Assembly (NCBI GenBank): GCA_964526325.1 | Contig: CAZGKM010000002.1 | Location: 17,043 to 81,042 of the forward strand | Length of the DNA: 64,000 nucleotides | Reading direction: 5' to 3' | From: JACPHD01 sp964526325 | GTDB taxonomy: Bacteria; Patescibacteriota; Patescibacteriia; Patescibacteriales; GWC2-42-12 | Shown: piece by piece, positions 57,893 to 64,000 of the stretch | Layout of the letters: each line of letters opens with the position of its first letter | How positions within the stretch are numbered: position 1 is the first letter of the stretch | Translations under genes and position numbers: made by a program | The notes under the pieces: generated by a model | What the model saw: only the letters and a program-made list of their open reading frames with translations | Told to the model about the DNA's origin: nothing | Database searches by the model: none

Positions 57893-58336
57893 CTACTTTT
57901 TATAAATCAGCCAATTTTTTTTGTCTTTCAACCTGACTAAAACATACTCGCCTTTTAATTTTTTACCGGCCAGATTAAATTTCATACTGCCATGCTCTAG
58001 ACTTCCGTCAAGCGCTTGCCATTTGCCTTTGTCATAAATTTCTACCGTACCGGCGCCGTATTCGCCTTTAGGTATGCAGCCGGAAAAATTTATGTAATCA
58101 ACCGGATGATCTTCAACTTCAATCGCCAATCTTTTAACGCCTATTTTTTCCGGCACGCCTTTAGGCACGGCCCAAGATTTTAAAACACCTTGCCGTTCTA
58201 AACGAAAATCATAATGCAAATGGCTGGCTTGATGCTTTTGCACCACAAAACGCGACAAGCCCTGATTTTTTACCGCACCTTTAGGCTCGGGTGTTACGGA
58301 AAATTTTCTTTTGGCTTGATATTTTTCTAAAGCCAT
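57893..58336 (-). CDS. LigD-type 3'-phosphoesterase domain protein, stand-alone
   Basis: A 147-residue protein equal to the phosphoesterase domain of bacterial DNA ligase D, which trims 3' ribonucleotide and phosphate ends during break repair. All catalytic positions known from the Pseudomonas enzyme are visible: VQKHQASHLHYDFRLE supplies His35, His41, Asp43 and Arg45, and VEDHPVDYINFSG supplies His77 and Tyr81. No ligase or polymerase domain is attached, and none is seen nearby. It lies about 80 bases downstream of the arginine decarboxylase, after a terminator-like hairpin. Stand-alone copies occur in other CPR and archaea. Confidence 0.9.
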   Translation of the reverse strand: MALEKYQAKRKFSVTPEPKGAVKNQGLSRFVVQKHQASHLHYDFRLERQGVLKSWAVPKGVPEKIGVKRLAIEVEDHPVDYINFSGCIPKGEYGAGTVEIYDKGKWQALDGSLEHGSMKFNLAGKKLKGEYVLVRLKDKKNWLIYKK

Positions 58337-58346
58337 ATATTTTTAC

Positions 58347-58386
58347 AAAAGCAGGCTTAATCCGGAAAAAGGACTAAGCCTGTTTT
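58347..58386 (-). terminator. Terminator after the arginine decarboxylase gene
   Basis: On the minus strand AAAACAGGCTTAGTCC, a short loop, GGATTAAGCCTGCTTTTG: a long stem with two mismatches and a T-rich end, 34 bases after the stop. Confidence 0.75.
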
Positions 58387-58419
58387 AAATATAAACGGAG
58401 ATTAACCGTTTTCGCGGTT

Positions 58420-59034
58420 TTACTTTTTGCCGTTGCCGTTTTGTATTTCATCTTTAATCATCGGAGCAAACACATCTTTATGAAAATTAAAATCGCAAAA
58501 AACCGCCACGGCAATGACGGTAGTCCATAAACCGTCTTTGTTGCCTTCGGCCGATTGGCAAAAATGCGTGGTCTTAAAAATATTGCCGCTGGAAATATAA
58601 ATCTGCTTTCTTTCGTCCCAGGCCTTATCCGGATCAAACTCAATGCCTAAAGTCGTAGCAAGCATGGTTGCGGCCAAATCTTCGGCGTATTCTCCGGTCT
58701 TTTTGGCAACTTCGCCGAAAGAATGGTGCTCCGACAAATAACCATAATTATTTCCATCACTCGGCTTGGCTAAACCAATAGCGGCCGAAACCAAACGATT
58801 AGGCTCGTTAGTCTCGCTTCTGGCCATTACGCAAAAAACTATTTGGCCTGGATAAAGCATTTTTTCTCCTTTTTCTTTGGAAATAATCTGGCAATTAGGC
58901 GGTAGAATACTGGAAACTGTCACTAAATTGCATTTTTCAATGCCGGCATTTCTTAAAGCTCGCTCAAAAGAAGCCAGTTTGTCTTTATGGACGCCGACTC
59001 CTTTAGTAAAAAACATTTTCTTGGGTGTAAACAT
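58420..59034 (-). CDS. Pyruvoyl-dependent arginine decarboxylase
   Basis: A PvlArgDC family enzyme that converts arginine to agmatine for polyamine synthesis. It self-cleaves at a Ser-Ser bond to make a pyruvoyl cofactor. The cleavage site is LVTVSSILPPNCQI, with Ser41-Ser42 close to the family position. Downstream signatures are PGQIVFCVMARSETNEPNRL, AAIGLAKPSDGNNYGYLSEH and AEDLAATMLATTLGI. At 204 residues it is slightly longer than the archaeal enzyme. No other polyamine gene is in the window. The leader carries a nested hairpin (59083-59120), a possible control element. Confidence 0.9.
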   Translation of the reverse strand: MFTPKKMFFTKGVGVHKDKLASFERALRNAGIEKCNLVTVSSILPPNCQIISKEKGEKMLYPGQIVFCVMARSETNEPNRLVSAAIGLAKPSDGNNYGYLSEHHSFGEVAKKTGEYAEDLAATMLATTLGIEFDPDKAWDERKQIYISSGNIFKTTHFCQSAEGNKDGLWTTVIAVAVFCDFNFHKDVFAPMIKDEIQNGNGKK

Positions 59035-59082
59035 ACTTTTTTTCTTCTGTTGTTAAAAATTAAGTAAACTCCGTTAAATCTG

Positions 59083-59120
59083 CATCGCTTATTAGTACCT
59101 TTAGGCCACTAACTGCGATT
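59083..59120 (-). promoter_or_regulatory. Nested hairpin in the leader of the arginine decarboxylase gene
   Basis: In the transcribed strand, ATCGC pairs with GCGAT and, inside, TTAGTGGCC pairs with GGTACTAA around TAAA. It is 49 bases before the start codon. It could be an attenuator or riboswitch-like element, but no known class is recognised. Confidence 0.4.
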
Positions 59121-59211
59121 GATTTATAGCCACCTATTTCATTAGAGACTTTATTTAACGAGGTAAAAAATAAAACGCCTGACAGCGTGATTTAATTATA
59201 CAACTTTCCAG

Positions 59212-59367
59212 TTATTTTGCAATAATAATTTTTTGAAGTTTTTTTACCGTGGATCCGCTTACTTTCATGCATTTTCTTTTTCTTTTTTCGCGTATTTTTA
59301 GCTGTTTTTCTATATCCAGCTCAAGTTTATCTAAATTTTGTTTATTCGTCCCGTTAGAAGTTATCAT
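59212..59367 (-). CDS. Small basic protein (51 aa), probable gene
   Basis: A 51-codon frame with an ATG at 59367. It encodes an N-terminal acidic/amide stretch (TSNGTNKQNLDKLELDIEKQ) and a basic C-terminus, KRKCMKVSGSTVKKLQKIII. The MKVSG-x-x-V-x-x-L-x-K-I-I pattern recurs in small CPR proteins, from memory. Its codons 4-6 (TCTAACGGG) are the same motif seen near the start of ybeY and the LCP gene, so the start may derive from the same element. It is upstream of and co-directional with the arginine decarboxylase. Confidence 0.5.
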   Translation of the reverse strand: MITSNGTNKQNLDKLELDIEKQLKIREKRKRKCMKVSGSTVKKLQKIIIAK

Positions 59368-59516
59368 AAATTATATTATTGTATATAAATAAAACATAAT
59401 CAAGGGTAGCCAAAGTGCGATGGTAAATGTTATAATATTTATATCCATGAAATCACTGATTGTATCGCCTGCCAATAAGCCTTACTATATAATAAAACTA
59501 TTTTTCATATTATTCA

Positions 59517-60194
59517 ATGGATTCATTTAAAAAACCTTGGTTTAAAACCTGGTGGGGCGTTGGCTTAACAATTCTCGCAACTGTAACTTTAATTTTAATA
59601 ACGGCAGTCGGTTTTTATTTTTTTGCCAGTCTAAAAAAATCAAAATCAGAATTAAGCCAAGCCGATATAAAATTAAACGGACAAAAATACCAAGCCGCGG
59701 ATAATGATCACTACTGGCTAGGCTCGGCTAAAGCAAATATAACCATAGTGGAATTTGGCGATTTCTCTTGTCCATACTGTAAAAAAGCTTTTTCCACTAT
59801 CAGAGAAATTAGCTTAAAATATAAAAATGATATAAAATACATTTGGCGGGATTACCCGGTCGTGCATGAATATTCGGCTACTCTGGCGTTAGCCGCCAGA
59901 TGCGCCGGCGAACAAGGTTTATTCTGGCCTATGCATGATAAATTATTTCAAAATCAAAGTATTAATACAGCTGATCAGCTCATAGCCGTGGCTAACCAAA
60001 TTGGCGCAGACATAACAAGATTTAACGACTGCCTTAACAAGCAAAAATATCTGCCGCAAATTCAAAAAGATTTGAATGACGGCCAAAAATTCGGCATTAC
60101 CGGCACGCCAACCTATTTTATCAACGGTTACAAAATTGAAGGCGATATTCCATATGATTTTTTTGTAAAAATTATTGAGGAACTAAAAAAATAA
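59517..60194 (+). CDS. Membrane-anchored DsbA-like thioredoxin domain protein
   Basis: A 225-residue oxidoreductase on the outer face of the membrane. One N-terminal helix (about residues 14-38) is followed by a thioredoxin-fold domain with an inserted helical region. The active site is DFSCPYCKK, Cys85 and Cys88. Near the C-terminus, FGITGTPTYFINGYKI supplies the cis-proline loop. The layout fits the BdbD/DsbA group that forms disulfides in exported proteins, which suits the several Cys-rich surface proteins here. A partner DsbB/VKOR gene is not in the window. It is the first gene of a plus-strand block. Confidence 0.9.
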   Translation: MDSFKKPWFKTWWGVGLTILATVTLILITAVGFYFFASLKKSKSELSQADIKLNGQKYQAADNDHYWLGSAKANITIVEFGDFSCPYCKKAFSTIREISLKYKNDIKYIWRDYPVVHEYSATLALAARCAGEQGLFWPMHDKLFQNQSINTADQLIAVANQIGADITRFNDCLNKQKYLPQIQKDLNDGQKFGITGTPTYFINGYKIEGDIPYDFFVKIIEELKK

Positions 60195-60198
60195 CATC

Positions 60199-60250
60199 TT
60201 TTGTCATTCCGGCGAAGGCCTGCCGGCAGGCAGTTTGAGGATGACAAATA
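60199..60250. repeat. TTTGTCATTCCGG...GATGACAAA hairpin repeat containing GCCTGCCGGCAGGC
   Basis: A repeat between the DsbA-like gene and porG: TTTGTCATTCCGGCGAAGG, then a perfect 14-base palindrome GCCTGCCGGCAGGC, then GAGGATGACAAA. The palindrome core is the one inserted in frame in tsaC. Confidence 0.75.
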
Positions 60251-60256
60251 AAAAAT

Positions 60257-60802
60257 ATGATACAAATCAGAATTCACGGCCGCGGCGGCCAGGGCGTAGT
60301 AACTGCCGCGGAATTAATCGCGATTGCCGCTTTCAAAAACGGAAAGCAAGCCCAAGCTTTTCCTTCTTTTGGAGTAGAAAGAACCGGCGCTCCGGTAGAG
60401 TCATATGTTAGAATTGACGACCAGCCGATTATTTTAAGAGAACAAATTAGCAAGCCGGATATCTTAATCATTCAAGATGCCACCTTGCTTGAAAGCAATG
60501 ACTTAGCTAAAGGCGCTGATAAAAAAACTATTGCCATTATTAACACGGCAAAAACTAAACAGAGCTTAAAGATAAGCCTGGCTCAAGCCAATATTTATAC
60601 GATTGATGCCACTAAAATCGCCTTGGAAATAATCGGTAAAAATATCGTTAATACTGTTATTTTGGGCGCTTTTGCCAAAATAAGCGGTCTAGTTGATTTA
60701 GTTTCGCTTAAACAGGCGATTGAAGAAAAATTTTCCGGCAATCAAAATTTAATCGATAAAAATATAAAAGCCATAGAACAAGCTTACCGGAATAATTTTT
60801 AA
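60257..60802 (+). CDS. porG: 2-oxoacid:ferredoxin oxidoreductase, gamma subunit
   Basis: The gamma subunit of a pyruvate/2-oxoacid:ferredoxin oxidoreductase. Diagnostic motifs are IRIHGRGGQGVVTAAELIAI at the N-terminus and FPSFGVERTGAPVESYVRID (residues 35-54). The length of 181 residues is typical of the separate gamma polypeptide in four-subunit enzymes. The enzyme oxidises a 2-oxoacid with CoA to acyl-CoA and reduces ferredoxin. Genes follow in the order gamma, delta, alpha. No beta (TPP-binding) gene follows. The specific substrate, pyruvate or another 2-oxoacid, cannot be read from this subunit. Confidence 0.92.
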   Translation: MIQIRIHGRGGQGVVTAAELIAIAAFKNGKQAQAFPSFGVERTGAPVESYVRIDDQPIILREQISKPDILIIQDATLLESNDLAKGADKKTIAIINTAKTKQSLKISLAQANIYTIDATKIALEIIGKNIVNTVILGAFAKISGLVDLVSLKQAIEEKFSGNQNLIDKNIKAIEQAYRNNF

Positions 60803-60823
60803 TAATTAAACTTAAAACTACAT

Positions 60824-61081
60824 ATGGAAATTGTTTCTAAACCCAACACCTCAAATATCAATAAAACCGGTTCTTGGCGCACAAACCGGCCGAAATTTAT
60901 ATATGAAAAATGTACTGCTTGCGGAACTTGCGCGCGCGTTTGTCCGGAAGGTATAATTGAAAAATTTACGGATAAAACTAAGCCTTATTATAATTGTGAC
61001 CTTAATTTTTGCAAAGGCTGCGGACTGTGCGCCCAAGAGTGCCCGTTCAAAGCCATAGAGATGGAATTAGACGAAAAATAA
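60824..61081 (+). CDS. porD: 2-oxoacid:ferredoxin oxidoreductase, delta subunit (2[4Fe-4S] ferredoxin)
   Basis: An 85-residue ferredoxin-like subunit with two four-cysteine motifs: CTACGTCARVCP (residues 30-41) and CKGCGLCAQECP (65-76). A basic N-terminus (NINKTGSWRTNRP) precedes them, as in PorD proteins. It passes electrons from the thiamine-bound intermediate to ferredoxin. It is 21 bases downstream of porG and separated from porA by a spacer with a perfect 17-bp hairpin. Confidence 0.92.
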   Translation: MEIVSKPNTSNINKTGSWRTNRPKFIYEKCTACGTCARVCPEGIIEKFTDKTKPYYNCDLNFCKGCGLCAQECPFKAIEMELDEK

Positions 61082-61155
61082 AAATCTTTGAAAACTTTTT
61101 CAAAAAAAGTTTTCTCCCACAAGGGGATGATAAATACTTTCAAAAATTATATCGT

Positions 61156-61209
61156 ATCAAATAAAATTTTATAGCGAGCAAACTCTACGGCCATAAAATT
61201 TTATTTGAT
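61156..61209. repeat. Perfect 17-bp inverted repeat between porD and porA
   Basis: ATCAAATAAAATTTTAT at 61156-61172 and its exact complement at 61193-61209, around a 20-base GC-richer loop. The right arm ends 15 bases before the porA start. An imperfect GAAAACTTT/AAAGTTTTC hairpin lies upstream at about 61089-61113. It may tune translation of porA or protect the 3' end of the porGD message. Confidence 0.7.
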
Positions 61210-61224
61210 TATGAATCTATTATT

Positions 61225-62421
61225 ATGAATAATAAACAGCAGATTCTTGAGGGTTCGCGCGCTATTGCTCTAACCGTTAAAAACATCCAACCAGCGGTAA
61301 TCTCCGCCTACCCGATTACCCCGCAAACCCATATAGTTGAAGATTTAGCTAAATTTAAAGCCGACGGCGAGGCTAATTATGAATACGTGCGCGCCGAATC
61401 CGAATTCGCGGCCGCTTCTATCGTGGCCGGAGCCAGCGCCGCCGGCGTACGCGCTTATAGCGCCACTAGCTCGCAAGGGCTTCTCTTAATGGCTGAGGTA
61501 ATTTATAATATCGCCGGTATGCATTTGCCCGTAGTTATAACTTGCGCCAACCGCGCTATAAGCGCGCCCATCAATATTTGGAACGACCAGCAGGACGTTA
61601 TGGCGATCCGGGACGCGGGCTGGATTTTACTTTTCGCGGAAAACCACCAAGAGGCGGTTAATCAGCATATTATGGCTTTTAAATTGGCCGAGCAATTAAA
61701 ACTTCCGGTTATGGTTAATGTCGACGGATTTATCATCACTCACTCTTATGAACCGGTTATTATACCAGGCGCGGAACAGATTAAAAAATATCTGCCTGAT
61801 TACAAGCCTGAGCCGGGACAATTTTTAAACCCGGCCGATCCGGCCACTTTAGGCGTTTTAGCCGCTCCGGCGCATTATATGGAAATAAGACAGCAGCTGC
61901 ATGACAATTTAATTTCCAGCCTTAAAACTATAGAGCAGGAGTATAAAAATTTTAATAAAATTATCAACCTAAATCAAAAAACTAAAATAAATCCGCGAAT
62001 AAATAATGGCTTGGTTGAATATACTGGACCAAACAATCCCGACATTATTCTTGTCGCCATGGGTTCGGTTATCGGAACCGTAAAAAACGTAATTGACGAA
62101 CAGCCTGAAAGTTTTTGGCAAAAATCAGAACGAGTCGGAGTTTTAAAAATAAAAGTTTACCGGCCTTTTCCGGAAAAAGAAATTTTAAGCATTCTTGAAA
62201 CCGCGAAATATGCCGTAGTTTTGGATAAATCAATTTCTTTGGGGCATGTCGGCTGTTTGGCTTCCGATATTAAAGCCGCCGCGCAGGGTAAAATAAAGAC
62301 TAAAATACAAAGCTTAATCGTCGGCTTGGGCGGACGGGATATAACCGGCGAAATGATTAAAAAAATAATTAAACAGGCGCATAAAAATATTAGTGGCGCA
62401 ATGTTTATCGGAAAAATATAA
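61225..62421 (+). CDS. porA: 2-oxoacid:ferredoxin oxidoreductase, alpha subunit
   Basis: The alpha subunit, which contributes to the dimer interface and substrate channel. Motifs are AVISAYPITPQTHIVEDLAK, YVRAESEFAAASIVAGASAA, VRAYSATSSQGLLLMAEVIY, NIWNDQQDVMAIRDAGWI and VMVNVDGFIITHSYEPVIIP. The C-terminal part has EKYAVVLDKS-like residues (TAKYAVVLDKSISLGHVG). At 398 residues it is full length. It should pair with a beta subunit carrying thiamine pyrophosphate and a [4Fe-4S] cluster, but the next gene is an unrelated pilin-like fusion, so beta must be encoded elsewhere or lost. Confidence 0.94.
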   Translation: MNNKQQILEGSRAIALTVKNIQPAVISAYPITPQTHIVEDLAKFKADGEANYEYVRAESEFAAASIVAGASAAGVRAYSATSSQGLLLMAEVIYNIAGMHLPVVITCANRAISAPINIWNDQQDVMAIRDAGWILLFAENHQEAVNQHIMAFKLAEQLKLPVMVNVDGFIITHSYEPVIIPGAEQIKKYLPDYKPEPGQFLNPADPATLGVLAAPAHYMEIRQQLHDNLISSLKTIEQEYKNFNKIINLNQKTKINPRINNGLVEYTGPNNPDIILVAMGSVIGTVKNVIDEQPESFWQKSERVGVLKIKVYRPFPEKEILSILETAKYAVVLDKSISLGHVGCLASDIKAAAQGKIKTKIQSLIVGLGGRDITGEMIKKIIKQAHKNISGAMFIGKI

Positions 62422-62427
62422 TTAACA

Positions 62428-62473
62428 TATTATTGCCCGGGGTCGCGCATTTGTTTCGCGAAAAGCAATAATA
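62428..62473. repeat. Hairpin between porA and the pilin-like gene
   Basis: TATTATTGC and GCAATAATA are perfectly complementary and enclose a second stem, TCGCG with CGCGA. There is no T-run, so it is more likely a repeat element than a terminator. Confidence 0.5.
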
Positions 62474-62483
62474 ACATAATAAT

Positions 62484-63368
62484 ATGCTAAAATCTCTACC
62501 AAAAATCCTAACTATATTTTTTCTATTAATATTTATTTTTCAACTCACCTGTTTAATTTTTCTATTTACTCTGCCGATTGCCGGCCAGGCGAGCAAGATA
62601 GAATTCTCGCCCCAAGTGCAAGGCCTTGATTATACTTTTAATTCATCTGATAAAACAACACGTAATATCGCTAATTACGTCGGGGCTATTTATAAATACG
62701 CCATCGGCATCGTCGGCATTTTAGCCGCCGTAGTCTTAATGATCGGCGGAGTTATGTGGATTATTGCCGGCGGTAATGCCACGGCCATCGGCGAAGCCAA
62801 AGCTTGGATCGGCGCTTCGCTTACCGGTTTGGTTTTAGCTTTAATGTCATATTTAATTTTAGCCACGGTTAACCCAAATCTGGTGAATTTTAAAATTAGA
62901 GCAATAACTAGTGTAAAGGATATGGGGACCGCTACAACAACCATAACCGGATTTACTGACCAAACATCACCAGAACTTACGAGTTTTATATCTTGTATGC
63001 AATCACATAATATAACTGGCTTTACCATAACTTCTACAACAGATACTCATATTGCGCAAGGAACCTGCAACCCAACCGATCCGAATGAATCTTTTAATAA
63101 CCCGAGTCGTTGCCAGCACGCTCAATACTCTTGCCATTATGGAGGTAGCAATTGTGCATTAAAAGGATCTTACGCTATTGATGTCGACGACAGTGCGGAC
63201 GGAAAAAAAGTTGCGGAAGCGGCAGCGGGGTGCGGAAGCCAACTTGGCAACTATACGTCCGCTAGATGTATTTTAAATGAGGGTGGTACTCATCATCATA
63301 TTAGTATAGGGGCATACAATAATTGCGGCTGTGACACAAGCCTAGCTACTTGCGAAAGCCAAAAATAA
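62484..63368 (+). CDS. Pilin-like membrane protein with a possible M15/LAS peptidase-type C-terminal domain (294 aa)
   Basis: A signal-type helix (ILTIFFLLIFIFQLTCLIFL) is followed by two hydrophobic helices (IGIVGILAAVVLMIGGVMWI and ASLTGLVLALMSYLILATVN) forming the same VirB2/TrbC-like pilin domain as the two large surface proteins. The C-terminal half is Cys-rich and shows CHYGGSNC, KGSYAIDVDDS and GGTHHHISIG. Ordered as H-x-x-G, A-x-D, then H-x-H, these recall the zinc-binding pattern of M15/LAS peptidases that cut peptidoglycan cross-links. The first His-Asp spacing is longer than usual. Peptidase assignment is a hypothesis. Confidence 0.7.
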   Translation: MLKSLPKILTIFFLLIFIFQLTCLIFLFTLPIAGQASKIEFSPQVQGLDYTFNSSDKTTRNIANYVGAIYKYAIGIVGILAAVVLMIGGVMWIIAGGNATAIGEAKAWIGASLTGLVLALMSYLILATVNPNLVNFKIRAITSVKDMGTATTTITGFTDQTSPELTSFISCMQSHNITGFTITSTTDTHIAQGTCNPTDPNESFNNPSRCQHAQYSCHYGGSNCALKGSYAIDVDDSADGKKVAEAAAGCGSQLGNYTSARCILNEGGTHHHISIGAYNNCGCDTSLATCESQK

Positions 63369-63380
63369 AATTTCTTATTT

Positions 63381-63437
63381 ATGTTCTACTTTACTATATA
63401 CGCCGAAGCTAAATTTGACAATAAGTTAATCTTTTGA
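63381..63437 (+). pseudogene. Truncated duplicate of the gene starting at 63937
   Basis: MFYFTIYAEAKFDNK is followed by a stop after 18 codons. It matches the start of the downstream gene (MFYFTKYAETKFDILNKHK) at both DNA and protein level over about 45 bases, so this is a 5' remnant. The toxin-antitoxin pair sits between the two copies. Confidence 0.7.
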
Positions 63438-63473
63438 TAAACTAAAGTTAATCTAAAAATTAACTTTAATATT

Positions 63474-63686
63474 ATGGAAAATATTATCGGTTTAAAAAAT
63501 TTACGGGAAAATATGGTCGGTTATATTAACCGCGTAGCTAAAGGCGAATCATTTATCGTTTTTAAGCAATCAAAGCCTTTATTTCGCATCTCCCCTCTCG
63601 AAAACGAACAATGGGAGGAAATTGTTGACTTCACTAAAATAAAAAGGGGCGGCGTTGATATTAATGAAATATTGTCGCGCTTATAA
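63474..63686 (+). CDS. Antitoxin of a type II toxin-antitoxin pair (Phd/YefM-like)
   Basis: A 70-residue protein with the typical Phd/YefM N-terminus: GLKNLRENMVGYINRVAKGE (residues 5-24), followed by FIVFKQSKPLFRISPLEN, the beta-strand part of the DNA-binding fold. The C-terminus (EEIVDFTKIKRGGVDINEIL) is the flexible toxin-wrapping region. Its stop is 3 bases before the toxin start. An upstream half-gene copy suggests that the pair arrived by insertion or duplication. The complex would repress its own promoter. Confidence 0.85.
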   Translation: MENIIGLKNLRENMVGYINRVAKGESFIVFKQSKPLFRISPLENEQWEEIVDFTKIKRGGVDINEILSRL

Positions 63687-63689
63687 CAT

Positions 63690-63929
63690 ATGGACAAAAT
63701 CGCCAAGGCGCTAAAAAAATTAGCGGGCGGAGAAAAAGAAATTGTTAAAATAATTCTAGATAAAATTAATTGCCGCGATTTTAAAGACCTTGATATAAAA
63801 AAACTTAAAAGCAGGCAGGATATCTATCGCGTCTGCAGAGGAAAAATCAGAATAATTTATCGCCTTAACGAGAACCGTAAAATTATTATTTTAGCTATAG
63901 AGCGCCGGAACAACAATACCTATAATTAA
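63690..63929 (+). CDS. RelE/ParE-family toxin
   Basis: A 79-residue toxin-fold protein. The RelE/ParE signature is KKLKSRQDIYRVCRGKIRII near residues 39-58, with YRLNENRKIIILAIERRNNN at the C-terminus. The N-terminal helices read KALKKLAGGEKEIVKIILDK. RelE members cleave mRNA on the ribosome, ParE members attack gyrase. The sequence does not decide between them. It is directly coupled to the antitoxin upstream. Confidence 0.85.
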   Translation: MDKIAKALKKLAGGEKEIVKIILDKINCRDFKDLDIKKLKSRQDIYRVCRGKIRIIYRLNENRKIIILAIERRNNNTYN

Positions 63930-63936
63930 TGATTTT

Positions 63937-64000
63937 ATGTTCTATTTCACTAAATACGCCGAAACTAAATTTGATATTTTAAATAAGCATAAGGTTTATT
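63937..64000 (+). CDS. Partial gene start, unknown protein (cut by the window edge)
   Basis: Opens with MFYFTKYAETKFDILNKHKVY and runs off the end of the window. The first 15 codons are duplicated at 63381. I do not recognise a family from so short a piece. Its start lies 8 bases after the toxin stop. Confidence 0.6.
   Translation, partial: MFYFTKYAETKFDILNKHKVY

Noticed and set aside
1..64000. Recoding of UGA as glycine, as in some CPR lineages
   Set aside because: TGA ends several genes at sensible positions, and complete proteins read through without internal UGA.
1..64000. CRISPR arrays or insertion sequences with transposase
   Set aside because: No regularly spaced direct repeats and no transposase-like coding were seen. 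Repeats here are single palindromic units.

Overview
The window is AT-rich, densely packed bacterial DNA with the hallmarks of a Patescibacteria (Candidate Phyla Radiation) genome, plausibly of the Parcubacteria/ABY1 type. Evidence includes small genes with short spacers, several surface proteins whose N-terminus looks like a VirB2/TrbC-type pilin fused to long ectodomains, thrombospondin type 3 repeat proteins, a compact set of translation genes, and many short palindromic repeats between and inside genes. TGA is used as a stop, so there is no sign of the recoded UGA of Gracilibacteria. No rRNA, tRNA or CRISPR array was seen. The lineage is my inference; no 16S rRNA is present to settle it.

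Layout. 1-1.2 kb: the start of an F-type ATP synthase operon (atpI/Z-like, atpB, minus strand). 1.4-3.8 kb: TatD nuclease, TsaC and a methylthioadenosine/purine nucleoside phosphorylase. 3.8-13.7 kb: an unusual co-directional cluster with one stand-alone PEP-synthase-type ATP-grasp protein, five different proteins that each end in a phosphohistidine swivelling domain, two histidine phosphatases and a methyltransferase. 13.8-19.9 kb: CvpA, MetG, a GxxExxY protein, RsmI, membrane proteins, DgkA-like kinase and YbeY. 20-29.1 kb: four envelope proteins (two thrombospondin type 3 proteins and two giant pilin-like fusions). 29.2-30.7 kb: a RelA/SpoT enzyme.

30.7-37.1 kb is an accessory, defence-like island. 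It holds a zinc-ribbon/ImmA/XRE operon with a palindromic operator, a PD-(D/E)XK-like protein, a very small conserved-looking gene with a structured leader, a J-domain protein, a single-chain type IIG restriction-modification enzyme and an unknown protein. 37.1-48 kb is core: YqeY, S21, HisS, LepB, an LCP-family cell-wall ligase, Der, Pth, a 450-bp non-coding region with strong RNA hairpins, DprA and TopA. 48-52.3 kb is a signalling operon: a 6-TM coiled-coil protein, a 7TM-PAS histidine kinase and a double-receiver response regulator. 52.3-59.4 kb: RsmA, surface proteins, a half-size EamA protein, LeuS, a LigD-type phosphoesterase, pyruvoyl arginine decarboxylase and a small basic protein. 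59.5-62.4 kb: a membrane-anchored DsbA-like thioredoxin and the gamma, delta and alpha subunits of a 2-oxoacid:ferredoxin oxidoreductase, with no beta subunit alongside. 62.5-64 kb: a pilin-like fusion with a possible M15/LAS peptidase signature, then a toxin-antitoxin pair flanked by a duplicated gene start.

The strongest candidate for an undescribed system is the 3.8-13.7 kb cluster. It looks like a rifampin-phosphotransferase/PEP-synthase-type dikinase split into separate polypeptides, with one shared ATP-grasp donor serving five phosphohistidine carriers with different substrate domains, and with phosphatases in the same operon. A second theme is palindromic DNA: GC-rich or C/G-run hairpins inserted in frame in tsaC, metG, hisS and leuS, MITE-like elements, and a repeated CCCCGTT/AACGGGG element that straddles the start codons of ybeY and the LCP gene.
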